Source: Peronospora farinosa
Taxonomy: Eukaryota > Oomycota > Peronosporomycetes > Peronosporales > Peronosporaceae
DNA: 64,000 nucleotides
NCBI GenBank assembly: GCA_947646735.1
Contig: CANTFK010000692.1
Coordinates: forward strand, 1-64,000
Reading direction: 5' to 3'
Position 1 is the first letter of the stretch. Each line of letters starts with the position of its first letter. Under the pieces are notes generated by a model. The model had not been told where the DNA came from and made no database searches. It worked only from the letters and a program-made list of their open reading frames with translations. A program made the translations under genes and the position numbers. Below, piece by piece: positions 10,145-20,889 of this stretch.

Positions 10145-12021
10145 CTATTTCTTCTTGCCTTTGCTCTTTCGTCTAGACGATAAAGTGGCCGCGGTGTTGT
10201 CCTTAGCGGATTCAGTTTCGATGGTGCCACCCTATATATCATATAAATCGAGCAACGTGTCAGTCTTGTCTCACTTACACATACGAAGAAGGAGAGACGT
10301 ACGATAATATCCTCTCGGTGTGCGCTTTGCTCAACCTTGTTCTGCGTGTCGAGATAGAACATGAGATCGCGGACCTGGCCCTCTAAATCTCCAACCCGCA
10401 ATGCTGTTTCCTGTTCAATTCGTGCGTTTTGGTCCTCTAACACGCGTATTCGCTCCTTCCACTGCTTCTGGTTTTCAATTAGCGATTTGTTCAGCTCTCT
10501 GTACGAACCAAGAACATGCAGCCATTAGCTCGGTCCAATATGCAGCAGCAGACTGGTCCTATATTCGTTGCACACCTGACAAATGTCAGCTCCTCCTCGA
10601 GCTTGATTGTCTTTTGAGCTAGATTTATATTTGCTTTCTTGAGCTGTTTGCGTTCGCGCTCATGCGCATTTAGCAGCTGCCGGCTTTCGTCTTCTTCTGC
10701 GCGTGCAAGCAGTCGTTCATAGTAAAGGCGCTGCTCTTCCAGCTGACTAATGCATGACAAGCAGCCGCAAGAAAGATCAGATCTACTAGACGTTGAAACA
10801 ATGAATGAGCAAGTGCTTCTTACCTCTTCAACAAAAAGTTGTACTCGACTGCGAGCTTCTCGAGTTTCCGATGTTCGCCTGCTTCCTCCTCTGCAGAAGT
10901 AATTGGGGGATTCTGCGAACGTTCACCACTATGGTTTTTCGGGCTTGGGAACTCCACGAACTTACCGTCTTGCTTGTTCAAAATTAGACGATGCACATAT
11001 CCATCGCCGGCGTAGTCCCACACGCGCTGAGTCTCCAATTCCAACGAGTACGTATGCAGCGTATCCTGATAGTGTTCTTTAGCGTGTTCACCCGAGTATC
11101 GCCCACAGCCTACATGGCCACAGATCAGACAGATCCAAAGGTGCTCAGCTGTGCCACAAACCTCACACGACGACCCGATGTCTCCATGGCTGTATCGACA
11201 CACTGGACAGCTCGATCCTTCCCATCGGAAAAGACAATCACAATGAAAAGAGTGATTACACAGCGTCGTCAAAATACCCGATGCCGAAGCGTCTAGTCTG
11301 TCTAAACAGACTGCACACGTTGGGATCTCTGTCATTCCTACTGGTGGCAGCGGAAACAGCTTCCGCATCTGGGCACTGCTATTCCTTTTCTCCGAACGAG
11401 GACTCAACGTAGCAGCAACAACATCCTTTTTCTCTGCGTGTTTTTCCTCCAATGCGTCGCAGTCTGAATATCCTTCATTGATCACGGGATCAAACTCAAT
11501 GCTTCTTACAAACACGATTTTGCACCGTTCTTGCTCAATCGAGTTGAAGTACTTGCCATTATGGTCCTGGCTCATATGTACATTTCAAAACATAAATTAC
11601 TTACCACACAAAATCGAATCTATTCTTGTGCTTGATCCTGTACCTGAAAAAACTGATCCGCTCGTTCTTGTGACTTGAATTGCATGAGTACCATGCAATT
11701 GTTGCGTTCAGGGTCTTTGAGAATGCGCACAAGTGCAATATCTTCTCGAAAACTGGTCAAGAAATCAAGAATTTCGACAGGAGACATGTGCGATGGCACC
11801 GTCACTACACACACTAATGCACTGCGTTCACTGGGCAAATGTTGATTGCCACTGCTGCTGGAAATAGAGGAATACGGCTTGTCTGCCCGGTAAAAACGCA
11901 ATTTTCCAGTAATGACGCAAACTTGAGGATTTCCAGCCAGAAAGGATGCATCGTGTATCTCTTGCACGATTTCCTCGACTGTGACTTCCTCTTCCTCGGC
12001 CTCTATGCGGATCTGAAACAT
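10145..12021 (-). CDS. BRAP2-type RING/UBP-zinc-finger E3 ligase
   Basis: Five exons on the minus strand: 12021-11644, 11566-10824, 10746-10576, 10498-10303, 10231-10145. All junctions are GT-AG and the total is 1575 nt, giving a continuous 524-aa protein. Exon 1 encodes the RRM-like BRAP2 domain (CVVTVPSHMSPVEILDFL). Exon 2 encodes a RING-H2 finger (CAVCLDRL ... CNHSFHCDCLFRW ... CPVC) and a UBP-type zinc finger (CEVCGTAEHLWICLICGHVG, HTYSLELETQRVWDY). Exons 3-5 encode a long coiled coil and a Lys-rich tail (RRKSKGKKK). This order is diagnostic of BRAP/IMP, a ubiquitin ligase that restrains Ras-MAPK signalling in animals. An Inr-like TCATTTTG lies just upstream of the ATG; if that stretch is an intron end instead, a small upstream exon could exist. 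Confidence 0.93.
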
Positions 12022-12282
12022 ATCACAAAATGAAAAATAAATTTGAAATGCTAAAAATGGCAGATGAAAGTAAAATATATTTTTAGGGACGAATTTGTGT
12101 ACGGTGTGTAAAATAAATCAAATTTGTGATGAAGCGCCCTTTTTTGTTTCGTCAGTGATGTGACAATTATAGTCTCTTGAATAGTCCTATGACCCATCTC
12201 CTTTTTGTCCGCACATTAACTTATCTCATTTGTACAAAACATCGAAAAGAAGAACTGTAGTTTAAACAAACCCTTAAGCATT
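12022..12282. promoter_or_regulatory. Divergent promoter region, BRAP2 and CTL genes
   Basis: About 260 bp shared between divergent genes. On the plus strand, CTCATTTGTACAAAAC (12225-12240) is an Inr-like motif about 43 nt before the CTL start. On the minus strand, TTCATTTTGTGA lies immediately upstream of the BRAP2 ATG. Confidence 0.45.
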
Positions 12283-14017
12283 ATGTTTCAACAACCGTAC
12301 GTCTCGTTCTCTTCCTGTTCTTTTCTTCATCTTCTAGTCCACTGACTGAGCGTTCGTGTATCTCATTAGGTACACGGGCGAATACGTATCAAGTGTGCCG
12401 AATGTGAACCCGATGAAACCGTACGCAAGTCATTCTCTTACAAAAATGGAAAAAGTGTTAATTTTGTTTTATCGAATGTTAAAACGTTTTTATGTTTTTT
12501 AGTGAGCAAAAAAACACCGAAACTACTACAGCTGGATGTCAAGACTGGCCATTTGCACTGCTTTTTGTGATAAATGTGGGCGTTATCATCGCGTTGATGG
12601 CTGTATGGGGCATCAAGACGGTGACGGACCCGGAAAATAATTCGAGCGAGTTGTTGTCGGGTGATGATACGAAGGTCGTGATGGTTGTTTCCGTGGGCAT
12701 GGCCGTCGTGTCGATGGTATTGGCTCTAATGATGGTCAAGCTCATTGTGGCCTACGCTCGCGTCATGATTCTGGTCGTGCTGTGGTTCAACGTGGGCATT
12801 TCGTTCGCCTTTGCAGCTTATGGATTCATCGTCGGCAACATTTTCATTGCCGTTATCGGTCTCATCATTGCCCTGCTGAACCTTTGCTACGCTCGTGCCG
12901 TGCAGCATCGCATTCCGTTTGCTGTCGCCAACTTGCGTGTCGCTGAAGGGGCTATTGCCAGACACTCGTCTACTTACGTGGTGTCGATTGTTTTCACCAT
13001 CGTGCAGATTGCATGGGTCGTGGTGTGGGCGTTGGCTTTACTGGGTGTTGCCAACAAGATTGCTAAAAACAATCCCAGCACCAACACTACGACTTCTACG
13101 CGATCTTCGTCGTACCAGCAGTCGGGGGGATCGTATGTTGCGTACTTTTTTCTGCTTCTGTCTTTCTACTGGGGCCTTCAAGTTTTCAAGAACGTTGCTC
13201 ACACCACCGTCGCGGGTACCGTCGCGACGTTCTGGTACAACACTGAGTCGACAGGTGCTACTGGTGCCTCACTGAAGCGTAGCATGACTTCTTCATTCGG
13301 ATCCATTTGCTTTGGATCGCTTATCGTCGCCTTTTTGCAGGCACTTCGTGCGGTGCGTTCCACTGCGACCGTGTCGAGAGTTTGCTCTGTTCTTACTGAC
13401 TGGAGTCCTGTTTTGTTTACAGTTGGCGCAAAGTGGACGTGAGGATGGAAGCGCATTGGCATGCGTTGCTGAGTGTATTCTAGGCTGCCTGCAGGCAATT
13501 ATGGAATACTTCAACCGATGGGCATATGTCTACGTTGGAATCTACGGCTACAAGTTCACACAGGCTGGCAAGGCCGTGTTCGAGCTTTTCAAGCAGCGCG
13601 GTTTCGATGCTATCATTAACGACGATCTTATTGGCAACGTGCTTGGTTTCGCTGCTCTGGGTGTTGGTACGTGCATCATACAAAAGGTGAAAGGTCTAAA
13701 TGGTGTACGACTGAAGTCTCGTTTCTTTCATAGGGCTTATATGCGCTGGTGTCGGAGTACTGATTGCAGAGACGACGGACGCTGTTGTTTTCCAGAATAG
13801 CACGGCGTTCCTAGCAATCCTAGGCCTTGTAATCGGCATTGGCGTTGCTGTCACGCCCCTCGCCGTCATCGACAGTTCTGTTGCTACGATCTTTGTCTGC
13901 TTTGCTGAGGACCCGGCTGCTTTCCAACAATCGCACCCGGAGCTGTACGCGCCGCTGGTGCAAGAGTGGCACAACCTCTACCCGGAGATTATGGCACAGG
14001 CAGGATATTACGTGTAG
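12283..14017 (+). CDS. Choline transporter-like (CTL/SLC44) membrane protein
   Basis: Five exons: 12283-12296, 12370-12424, 12507-13352, 13423-13666, 13734-14017. The total is 1443 nt, in frame, 480 aa. The second intron appears to use a GC donor (GCAAGT at 12425). About ten hydrophobic segments are visible, such as FALLFVINVGVIIALMAVW, VVMVVSVGMAVVSMVLALMM and YVAYFFLLLSFYWGLQVF. The family signature region GSICFGSLIVAFLQALRA followed by AIMEYFNRWAYVYVGIYGY is typical of CTL proteins. SLC44 proteins move choline or ethanolamine across plasma or organelle membranes; the substrate here is inferred. A Ser/Thr/Asn-rich loop near residue 215 is probably extracytosolic. The final exon ends in a hydrophilic tail after the last membrane span. 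Confidence 0.9.
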
Positions 14018-14200
14018 TGCCTCACTTGAGTCTACGTACGACTGCTGGAGGTTCTATTCATAAGCATTTTAATGCATACGTGTTTGGATACGTTCGTGTG
14101 CGCCTGTCTGTTTCGATGCAGAAGCTTTGGATCTATCAGTTACCATTTGTCTGGCTGAAGCTGCTATCGTTTTTGTCTCAGTCTTCCTTTCCGTCTCGTG

Positions 14201-15658
14201 ATGTTGCGATGTCGCTCTGTGCTTATAATTTCCAGCCTCATGTCATCATTGTCACCATCAACGGTCTCCTCCATGAGGTCATTGCTCTTCCACACATCCT
14301 CTGCAAGTCTTGAAGCTCGACGGATCACGGTTGTGGCACACGAAAAAGCCAACACAGATGCAAGAACAAGTTCGGGTCAAGACTTGGATGTCTTGGCAGC
14401 GATCCATTATATAGCCATCTTCCTCCTCATTGTCATGTCGGCCATCGCTTCGGGTCTCACTCTGGGTCTCATGTCATTGGATAAAGTAAGTCTGGATGTG
14501 ATCGTCCGTGCAGGAGACCGTTCAGGAGCTACAAAGGATGAGGTGATGAAGGCCAAGGCAGCGCGACGCATCTTGCCCGTCCGTGCTGATAGTAATCTGT
14601 TGCTTACGACGCTGGTGCTCACGACGGTTGCTGTAAATAGTTTGCTGCCAATTCTGATTGCAGATTTGACCAGTGGCCTTGTGGGTTTCTTCGCTTCGAC
14701 GATCCTCATTCTTATCTTTGGAGAGATTGTGCCTCAGTCACTCTGTTCTAGACACGCATTGTCAATTGGATCAAGATTCGTGCCGGTCGTCAAAGTGCTG
14801 AGACTGGTGCTGTATCCTTTTGCCAAACCCGTGAGCTATGCGCTGGACTGCACAGTTGGAGAAAATGTCGACACGATGTTTACCAAGCGAGAACTGCAAA
14901 AACTCGTGGACATTCATGTACGACGAAAGGTCATGCACCCTGATGAGGGGCATATTGTACGCGGTGCAATGAGTTACAAGTACAAGGTCGTCAGCGACAT
15001 CATGATCCCGGCCGACAAACTCTTTACACTTCCGATATCCTTTTCCACGTTGCAAGTATGTGGTAGTTGAGAAGTATTGCATGTGCTCTGCGAATTAGTG
15101 CTTGCTCGAGTCCTTAACCGCATGAGGTTGTGTTGTTTTCCCATGTCGATTTGTACGCCAGCACGATACTCAATATGGAGGTGCTCAAGATGATCTACAA
15201 CAACGGATACAGTCGCATTCCTGTATGGAACAAGGACCAGAACGACGTAGTGGGCATTGTTTTTACCAAGGACTTGATATACGTGGATCCGAACCAAGAC
15301 ATTCCGCTGATGGCGTTTGCGCGCGTTTTTGCTGTCGCAGCGCATCGCATCTGGCTCGACGCACAATTGGGTGAAGTGCTTAGTGTTTTCAAAATGGGCA
15401 GCACCCACATGGCACTTGTCTACGATGTCAATAACTCGGGACCGGTAAAGTTTGCAATTAGTTCTTAGCAAGGGCTACTAATTTTTCACCTCATGATGCA
15501 TGTGTGTGTTTGTTCAGAGTGATCCGTTCTACAAACTTAAGGGTCTAGTGACGCTTGAGGATATTGTAGAGGAAATTTTGCAGTCCAAGATCACGGACGA
15601 GATCGACTCACTCGAGGCTAGGCAGAAACGTCAAAATTGCACGAACCAGATCAGGTAG
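14201..15658 (+). CDS. CNNM-like DUF21/CBS-pair membrane protein
   Basis: Three exons in frame: 14201-15055, 15127-15444, 15518-15658, about 437 aa. The N-terminus is hydrophobic (possible signal anchor). The DUF21 membrane domain spans about residues 65-225: [36 protein letters not shown] and [18 protein letters not shown] are hallmark CNNM/CorC signatures. A CBS pair follows: [45 protein letters not shown] and [12 protein letters not shown]. The family is implicated in Mg2+ homeostasis. The acceptor of intron 1 (GAG at 15124-15126) is chosen to keep frame and is less certain. The TAG at 15656 reads CAG-GTAGTG and could instead be a splice donor leading to an unseen C-terminal exon. Confidence 0.87.
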
Positions 15659-16849
15659 TGTGACGAAGGTACACGCTATATGTCTTGCTTCCTTCTGATA
15701 CTAGCATCCATGGAAGTGCAACCGAATGTTTGTTGCCCAGCATACCACAACTGAGTTGGGGTGGCTGAGCATGACACTATTTGTGTGATGGACGCTTATA
15801 GTAGACCAAACGTTTTCATGCAAATATCGGGAAGACTAGCTAAGCATTTGAGACTGACGTGGATTTGAACTTCATGCAACGTAGCAGATGAAATATGGAA
15901 TGTTTGTGGCGTATCGATATCATATTGCATCGACACAAAATGCTTGGAGTCTCTGTCGGATGGCATGGTAGATGCTACGTTGTGAACACTTCTTGTTTGT
16001 ATAAGTGAGCCGAAGACGACAACTGACGCCGCCTCGGGAAAACAATTTGCTGTTTGGTTGTAGCATAAGATTCCTAGAAGCAATTGAAAACTAGAAATTG
16101 AACACGCTATAACTACTCGACTCGACTCGATGCGCTATAGCTTAGTTTGTTTCCACAGTGAGCCCAAGCCTCTTCGCTAATTGCAACTGTTACAGCCATC
16201 AAACATACACTTCCTCAATCCCATTGCCAAGGATCCCGCCACCCGAAAGCCAGAGCCTTCGTCCTAGTGCGATCATCCACCCATTATTAGAATCGATAGA
16301 TATCACGCTCTGTCGCGTTGACCAAGACTTTGTGAGCTGCAGACGCGCAAAAAGCTATTATAGAATAGAGCATGTTACTCTGGTTCGTGAGTGACTAGAC
16401 AACATATCATCGTTAAACGGACTGCCGTCAAGAATCCAGAGTTTTTATCAAACACACCAATAGTATCTACTACTAACCCAAAAAACTATGTCGGCCACTT
16501 GGACCAAGTGGCTGCAAGTCTCCTCTGAAGTGCAAACAGAAGTTTGCTTACCGCTATACATTACAGAATTGCGTGATGTGTGACTTGAAGCATTGTGCCA
16601 TGTGTAACTTTCATCAATCTAAGACCGCAACGTACAGGACTCCGTGTTACTATCTTCCATAAAGCAAGGTCCATTCGATTCGAAGACCTTTTTTCAAATC
16701 GAGTATCTCGCCTTATGGTAGACAGTACTTGAGTGCGACATTTCAGGCAGAGTGCACGAGCAAGACGAGAACGTAAAATTCCTAGACGTTTATCCGATCT
16801 AAAACAATGTTCTTGACATTCCCTTGAGCTACTCCATCAGTGCGACACC
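15659..16849. other. Gene-free stretch
   Basis: About 1.2 kb with stops in all frames and no recognised coding, RNA or repeat signal. Confidence 0.5.
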
Positions 16850-17963
16850 GAAACTGTGAAGAAGAGAGAGAGAACAGATTGTCTATTTACTGATTAGTGC
16901 AAGATCTCTGGTAGGTAGTTAACCACACTAGCAACGCTGGAGGGTCCAGGAATTGCCTACGGCTGGCAGCACGTCTATGAACGCCGGACTGCCCTCTCGG
17001 TTCTGATATAAATATGTCGTAACATGCAGATAGTTGGGCTCCACGGACGGCTGTGGCCGCCCTGCAATACAGACGTTTGATGAGCGCCCTCAGTTGGAGC
17101 TGAATCCGATTCCAGATCAAAGTTTCACTGGCTTGTATCGGAATAAGCGCATTGTTAAAAATCCTATCCACGCGAAGTTGCCAGAGCATTGTGATAATGA
17201 CGGTCACTGCGACTTCCCAAATCGTCCTCCAGGCTGTGGCGAATAGATCAATGTCTTCCGGGTACCGGGCTAACAGCTTTGCTGTGACCTGCGGCGAGAT
17301 GCGTGGTACGCTACAGTTTGCGCAGTGTTCGAGCCAATCCAGGAGGTGGGTAGGATGGTGAGGTGTACTCTCCCAATGACTGATAAGCCGGGCCCAGATT
17401 GCCTGAGCGCGGGGACATCCCCAAAAGAGATGCTCCTGGGTTTCCTTTTGGCCTACACATTCCAAATATGTGCATGATCCGTCCGGGGGTCGGTTTTGGT
17501 ACCAAAAGTTTAGCTGTCCGGTAGCGTGTCGATATCGTGTCCATAGCTGGTATTCCGTTACCGCATGGCCGTGATCCCATAGCTGAGCCGGCGTGACATT
17601 TAAAGCTGTGCATTGCCACCGCGTATTCTGGCTCTTGGTGGCTAGCCGATCGATGACCTGCTTCAGCGGTGCTGCGAGACCGCGCTTTGTCGCCTAAAAA
17701 GCTTGTTTTTTCAAAAAAGTGAATAGTCGATGGTTGGGGACCGTAGGCGGTGCGGACCACGAATAGTGGTGGATCTGTGGGTTGGAAAAAAAAGACAACC
17801 CCATGTCGGCTGAGCTTGCTCTCCGCTTGTTGGGTGAGTTCCTGCGATTTCCCTTTTACTAGCGGCGAAGCGCCGTCGAAAACCCAAGTTATGCCATCGT
17901 GGCATTGAGTGAGCTCCCAACTCTGAGGGCTCGAAACTGTGAAGAAGAACAGACCGTCTATTT
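16850..17963. repeat. Imperfect direct repeats flanking the LINE relic
   Basis: GAAACTGTGAAGAAG begins at 16850 and again at 17933; both copies continue as AACAGAnnGTCTATTT, with a short GA-rich expansion in the first. They bracket the LINE-derived segment almost exactly. They may be a long target duplication or ends of a repeated unit. Confidence 0.6.
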
Positions 17964-17970
17964 CAAACAT
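16887..17970 (-). pseudogene. LINE fragment, reverse-transcriptase zinc-binding tail
   Basis: Minus strand, two overlapping frames (17970-17311 and 17465-16887). The hallmark is CVGQKETQEHLFWGCPRAQAI, the zf-RVT finger found at the C-terminus of plant and oomycete LINE ORF2 proteins, followed by a Trp/Leu-rich tail (WRTIWEVAVTVIITMLWQLR). Upstream, the reading frame shifts near 17470-17500, so the element is broken. No RT core or endonuclease is present, making this a 5'-truncated dead copy. Confidence 0.75.
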
Positions 17971-18028
17971 TAAGGATTGGTAAGATGTCTGGAGTGCTTC
18001 TACCAGGACTTCGTCATTCTTCGCCTCG

Positions 18029-18077
18029 CTGGCTCAATCTGCTGGCTCAATCTGCTGGCTCAATCTGCTGGCTCGAG
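18029..18077. repeat. 13-bp tandem repeat, 3.7 copies
   Basis: CTGGCTCAATCTG is repeated three times head to tail from 18029 and followed by a partial fourth unit CTGGCTCGAG. Confidence 0.9.
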
Positions 18078-19920
18078 ACGTCGGGCGTCACGGGGGACAC
18101 TCCGAAAAGGGCACGTGGAATCGGGTATCCAGCCCGAGGTGTAAACAGTGGCTCAATGATCGCAACAAGCGCCGGGCACCACACCGATCAGTCCCGATCG
18201 ACCGCTGATGCACCTGGACGGGGCCGATCAATTCACGTTCTTGGCAAGTTCACTTCGTGGGACCGAGATTCGCGCTCGGCGATCAAATCGGCGTCTTAAA
18301 GGCTGACGTAGAATAACAGGAACTATTGGGGAAAGAGGGAATGATAACCGCGGTCGTCGATCCTCTCCCCCCGGGGGTAACAGGGTTGGTGCTCCCCTTA
18401 CGGTTCGCACGCTGCGCTTGCCCCCCATAGCGCACGCAGCAGAGGGAAAACCTCCCCCCTCTTATCCTGGGCCTCCCGTTGGAGGGACTTCCCGCCCTGG
18501 TCGGAGGGGGCCGGTTGACCGGCTCTTTGAAGGTCTTCGTCTCTTGGCCGTTGTAGCTCGAAGGCGCGAATTGGAAAGTGCAACACCGAAACTGTATATA
18601 GCGCATCTCTTTCAATGGTCAAAATTGTCCTAATGCTGCGTCCAGAGACACTGAATTAGCTTCAAGCCGTTCGTCTTGGCGCTAGGACGTCTGTGTGGTA
18701 AAGGCAAATTGTTCATTGCAGGCGGGTCGAAAGTAACGATGGCAGGAATGAGACCCTCAAGCTGTTTGCACGATACCGCACGGCGTTTAGGGCATACCGC
18801 CGAGCTTCTACGCTTGCTCAGAGACCAGCTGGTGTTGCAGCATTGACATGGCTTCACCCGCTCCTCGTTACAGGAGTGTAATGGAGCCTACCATATGATA
18901 CTGGATCGCTCACATAAACGTAGGCCTTTGCAGAATGCAGAACTAAGGATCGTACTACCTGCACTTTTTAGAGACAACAACGCGACAGCAAAGCGCCGAG
19001 ATTTCGAGGCAGGGCGGCCCAACACTTTCGCTATTTCCTTCTGTTGTGGATAACCTTGCATTTTTTCAATGAAAAAATCGACACTAGGATCGAACGGCAC
19101 GAGCTGCCACCGGCGCTAGGCTGCAAGGACTAGCTAGATATGTTACTTCCGAGATAAGCTATGTCGTGTGTTCTTGATACAAAACGCAAGACAACGCGTG
19201 CACCCTATCCTCAAAAGTTGGGGAAATAAATGCTCAAGTAAAAACTTATCAGACGCTGACCTGGCCGTTACAAAAGCAGCACGTGATCTGACCAGCTAGA
19301 GTATTCAGGCTTTGAACACTCCAGCTGGACGGCGAATGAGGCTCGAACACGAGAGAATTAGCGGAACGCGATTGAGACGTTCCATGCTGGAGCAAGCTTG
19401 CGTGCGGATGTTCGTTAACAGGCCTTGCATGTTGTTGAAGCGTTTGTCTGGCTGCATCTGTAGGGAAGAATCTTCACCCAAAGCTGCCGAAGTAGTCGTT
19501 CTAGTCGTTCTCATGCGTCATATTACTGCGCACGTACCCGTTCTGTCCTATTTTCCAGGAGCCTTTGCAAGGCGTCTTACCCACAAACATGCGCCAGTAG
19601 AGTTTGTGGGTGGCGATGATCAAGAGAGACCGGTTCCAAAGCAACCGCCCAACTTTCAGGCGTTCAACTGATATTAATAGTAGAAACAAACCATCTTTCT
19701 CGATAAGACGGCTGTCAACGTGGCGAGTAATGCGACCAGTCTAGTCTCGCGCACGTTCGCCGCAACCTGCTGGCTGGACAGGCAGAGTCCGTATGTCCTA
19801 CAAGCGACGAACTGCTGGTAAGTCTCTGATCCGCTTAACGACTGAAAAATACTCTCAGTCTGCAATTTGACACCAACGTCCCATTTGCAGTTTGCTGTCA
19901 ACTCCACATCTATTGAAAAC
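18078..19920. other. Stretch without assignable genes
   Basis: A GC-rich patch at 18340-18540 and several open frames of 60-120 codons (for example 19312-19671) are present, but none shows domains, splice-linked continuation or a family resemblance I can name. The phrase ACACCGAAACTGT near 18583 echoes the repeats at 16845 and 17933, suggesting old repeat debris. Confidence 0.45.
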
Positions 19921-20220
19921 ATGCTAGGCAAGCGTTGCGCGTCAGAAATGGAGGCCTGCTTAACTGAGTACTATCGCCAGGAGTGTCTGCGTGCTTTGTA
20001 CGCCAAGCAGGAGCGGCCTCGCAATTGTACCTGGGTCAGGAAGGACATGATGGCAAAGCCTTCGCGGAGAGCACGCAAGGGCGTGTCGTTCGCCATGGTC
20101 CCGGAGATCATTGGTAGCGCCGACGCCGCCGTGGACCGCAGCCCCATCGATGTGTCTCCCATTTCTAAGCTCGAGCTGATCGTGCTACTCTCGCAGCGCA
20201 CATTCCCTGTTCAGGCCTAA
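19921..20220 (+). CDS. Small hypothetical protein with an RVxF-like motif
   Basis: The plus-strand open frame from 19867 gives 99 aa from the Met at 19921 (MLGKRCASEMEACL). The composition looks protein-like: charged helical start (CLTEYYRQECLRALYAKQER), basic centre (KPSRRARKGVSFAMVPEII) and Ser-Pro pairs (DRSPIDVSPISKLELI). KGVSF fits the RVxF docking pattern for protein phosphatase 1, which is suggestive only. It might be the last exon of a longer gene, since a Tyr-rich possible acceptor lies upstream near 19890. Family not recognised. Confidence 0.45.
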   Translation: MLGKRCASEMEACLTEYYRQECLRALYAKQERPRNCTWVRKDMMAKPSRRARKGVSFAMVPEIIGSADAAVDRSPIDVSPISKLELIVLLSQRTFPVQA

Positions 20221-20889
20221 ATAAAATGACCGACCGCGCACGGTACAACCAGACTACACCAGACAGCGGACGACAAGGTCGTAGTGCAAAACACAATCGC
20301 AATACACTGCGCTGGACATACCAACCTTTCTCACTCGTAGTGGACGTTGCCGTTTAACAAGGAACCGCCCACATGACATGATCCAAGCTTGTATAGAATA
20401 ATTGACCCCCCCTATTTACGTGCCAATAAACGCCGACATTTTTTCTTCATCACATTGTCTTGCTTGAGAGCTCGGTAACATAACACACCAGCAACGTTAT
20501 TTAGGCAGCCAACCCACCTTCATTAAGCTCAGCAAGATGCCTTGCATAGCTAGCCAGACATGCGTTCAATCACGAGCGGAAAGAGACAATCGATCTCGTC
20601 GCGAGACAACTTGTCCATCAATTGCACTTCCACGTGCGGGACAAGTGCTTGGTCGCGTGCTATCTGCAGCTTCAGTCAGCACAAGTGCAAGCTCAATATC
20701 AAGCTTTTTCCATGCGGGTTTCGTCATATCATTGCAGCCATGACTATTTGGTGTCACTGACTCCAGCCCATCGTTCCTGTCGACGCCGCACGTGCATGTT
20801 GAAGTCCTTTTGCGGCCGATGATTGGTTAAAACTAACTGAAATCCCGGTTTGACCATCACTCTGCTTGCTGTCCAATCAGTTTGAAATC
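20221..20889. other. Intergenic; Inr-like motif near its end
   Basis: No gene. ATCACTCTGCTTG at 20856-20868 resembles the oomycete initiator and sits about 22 nt before the ATG of the kinase gene. Confidence 0.45.

Noticed and set aside
18228..18633. Four overlapping frames in a GC-rich patch
   Set aside because: Open because of base composition; no domain or conserved pattern.
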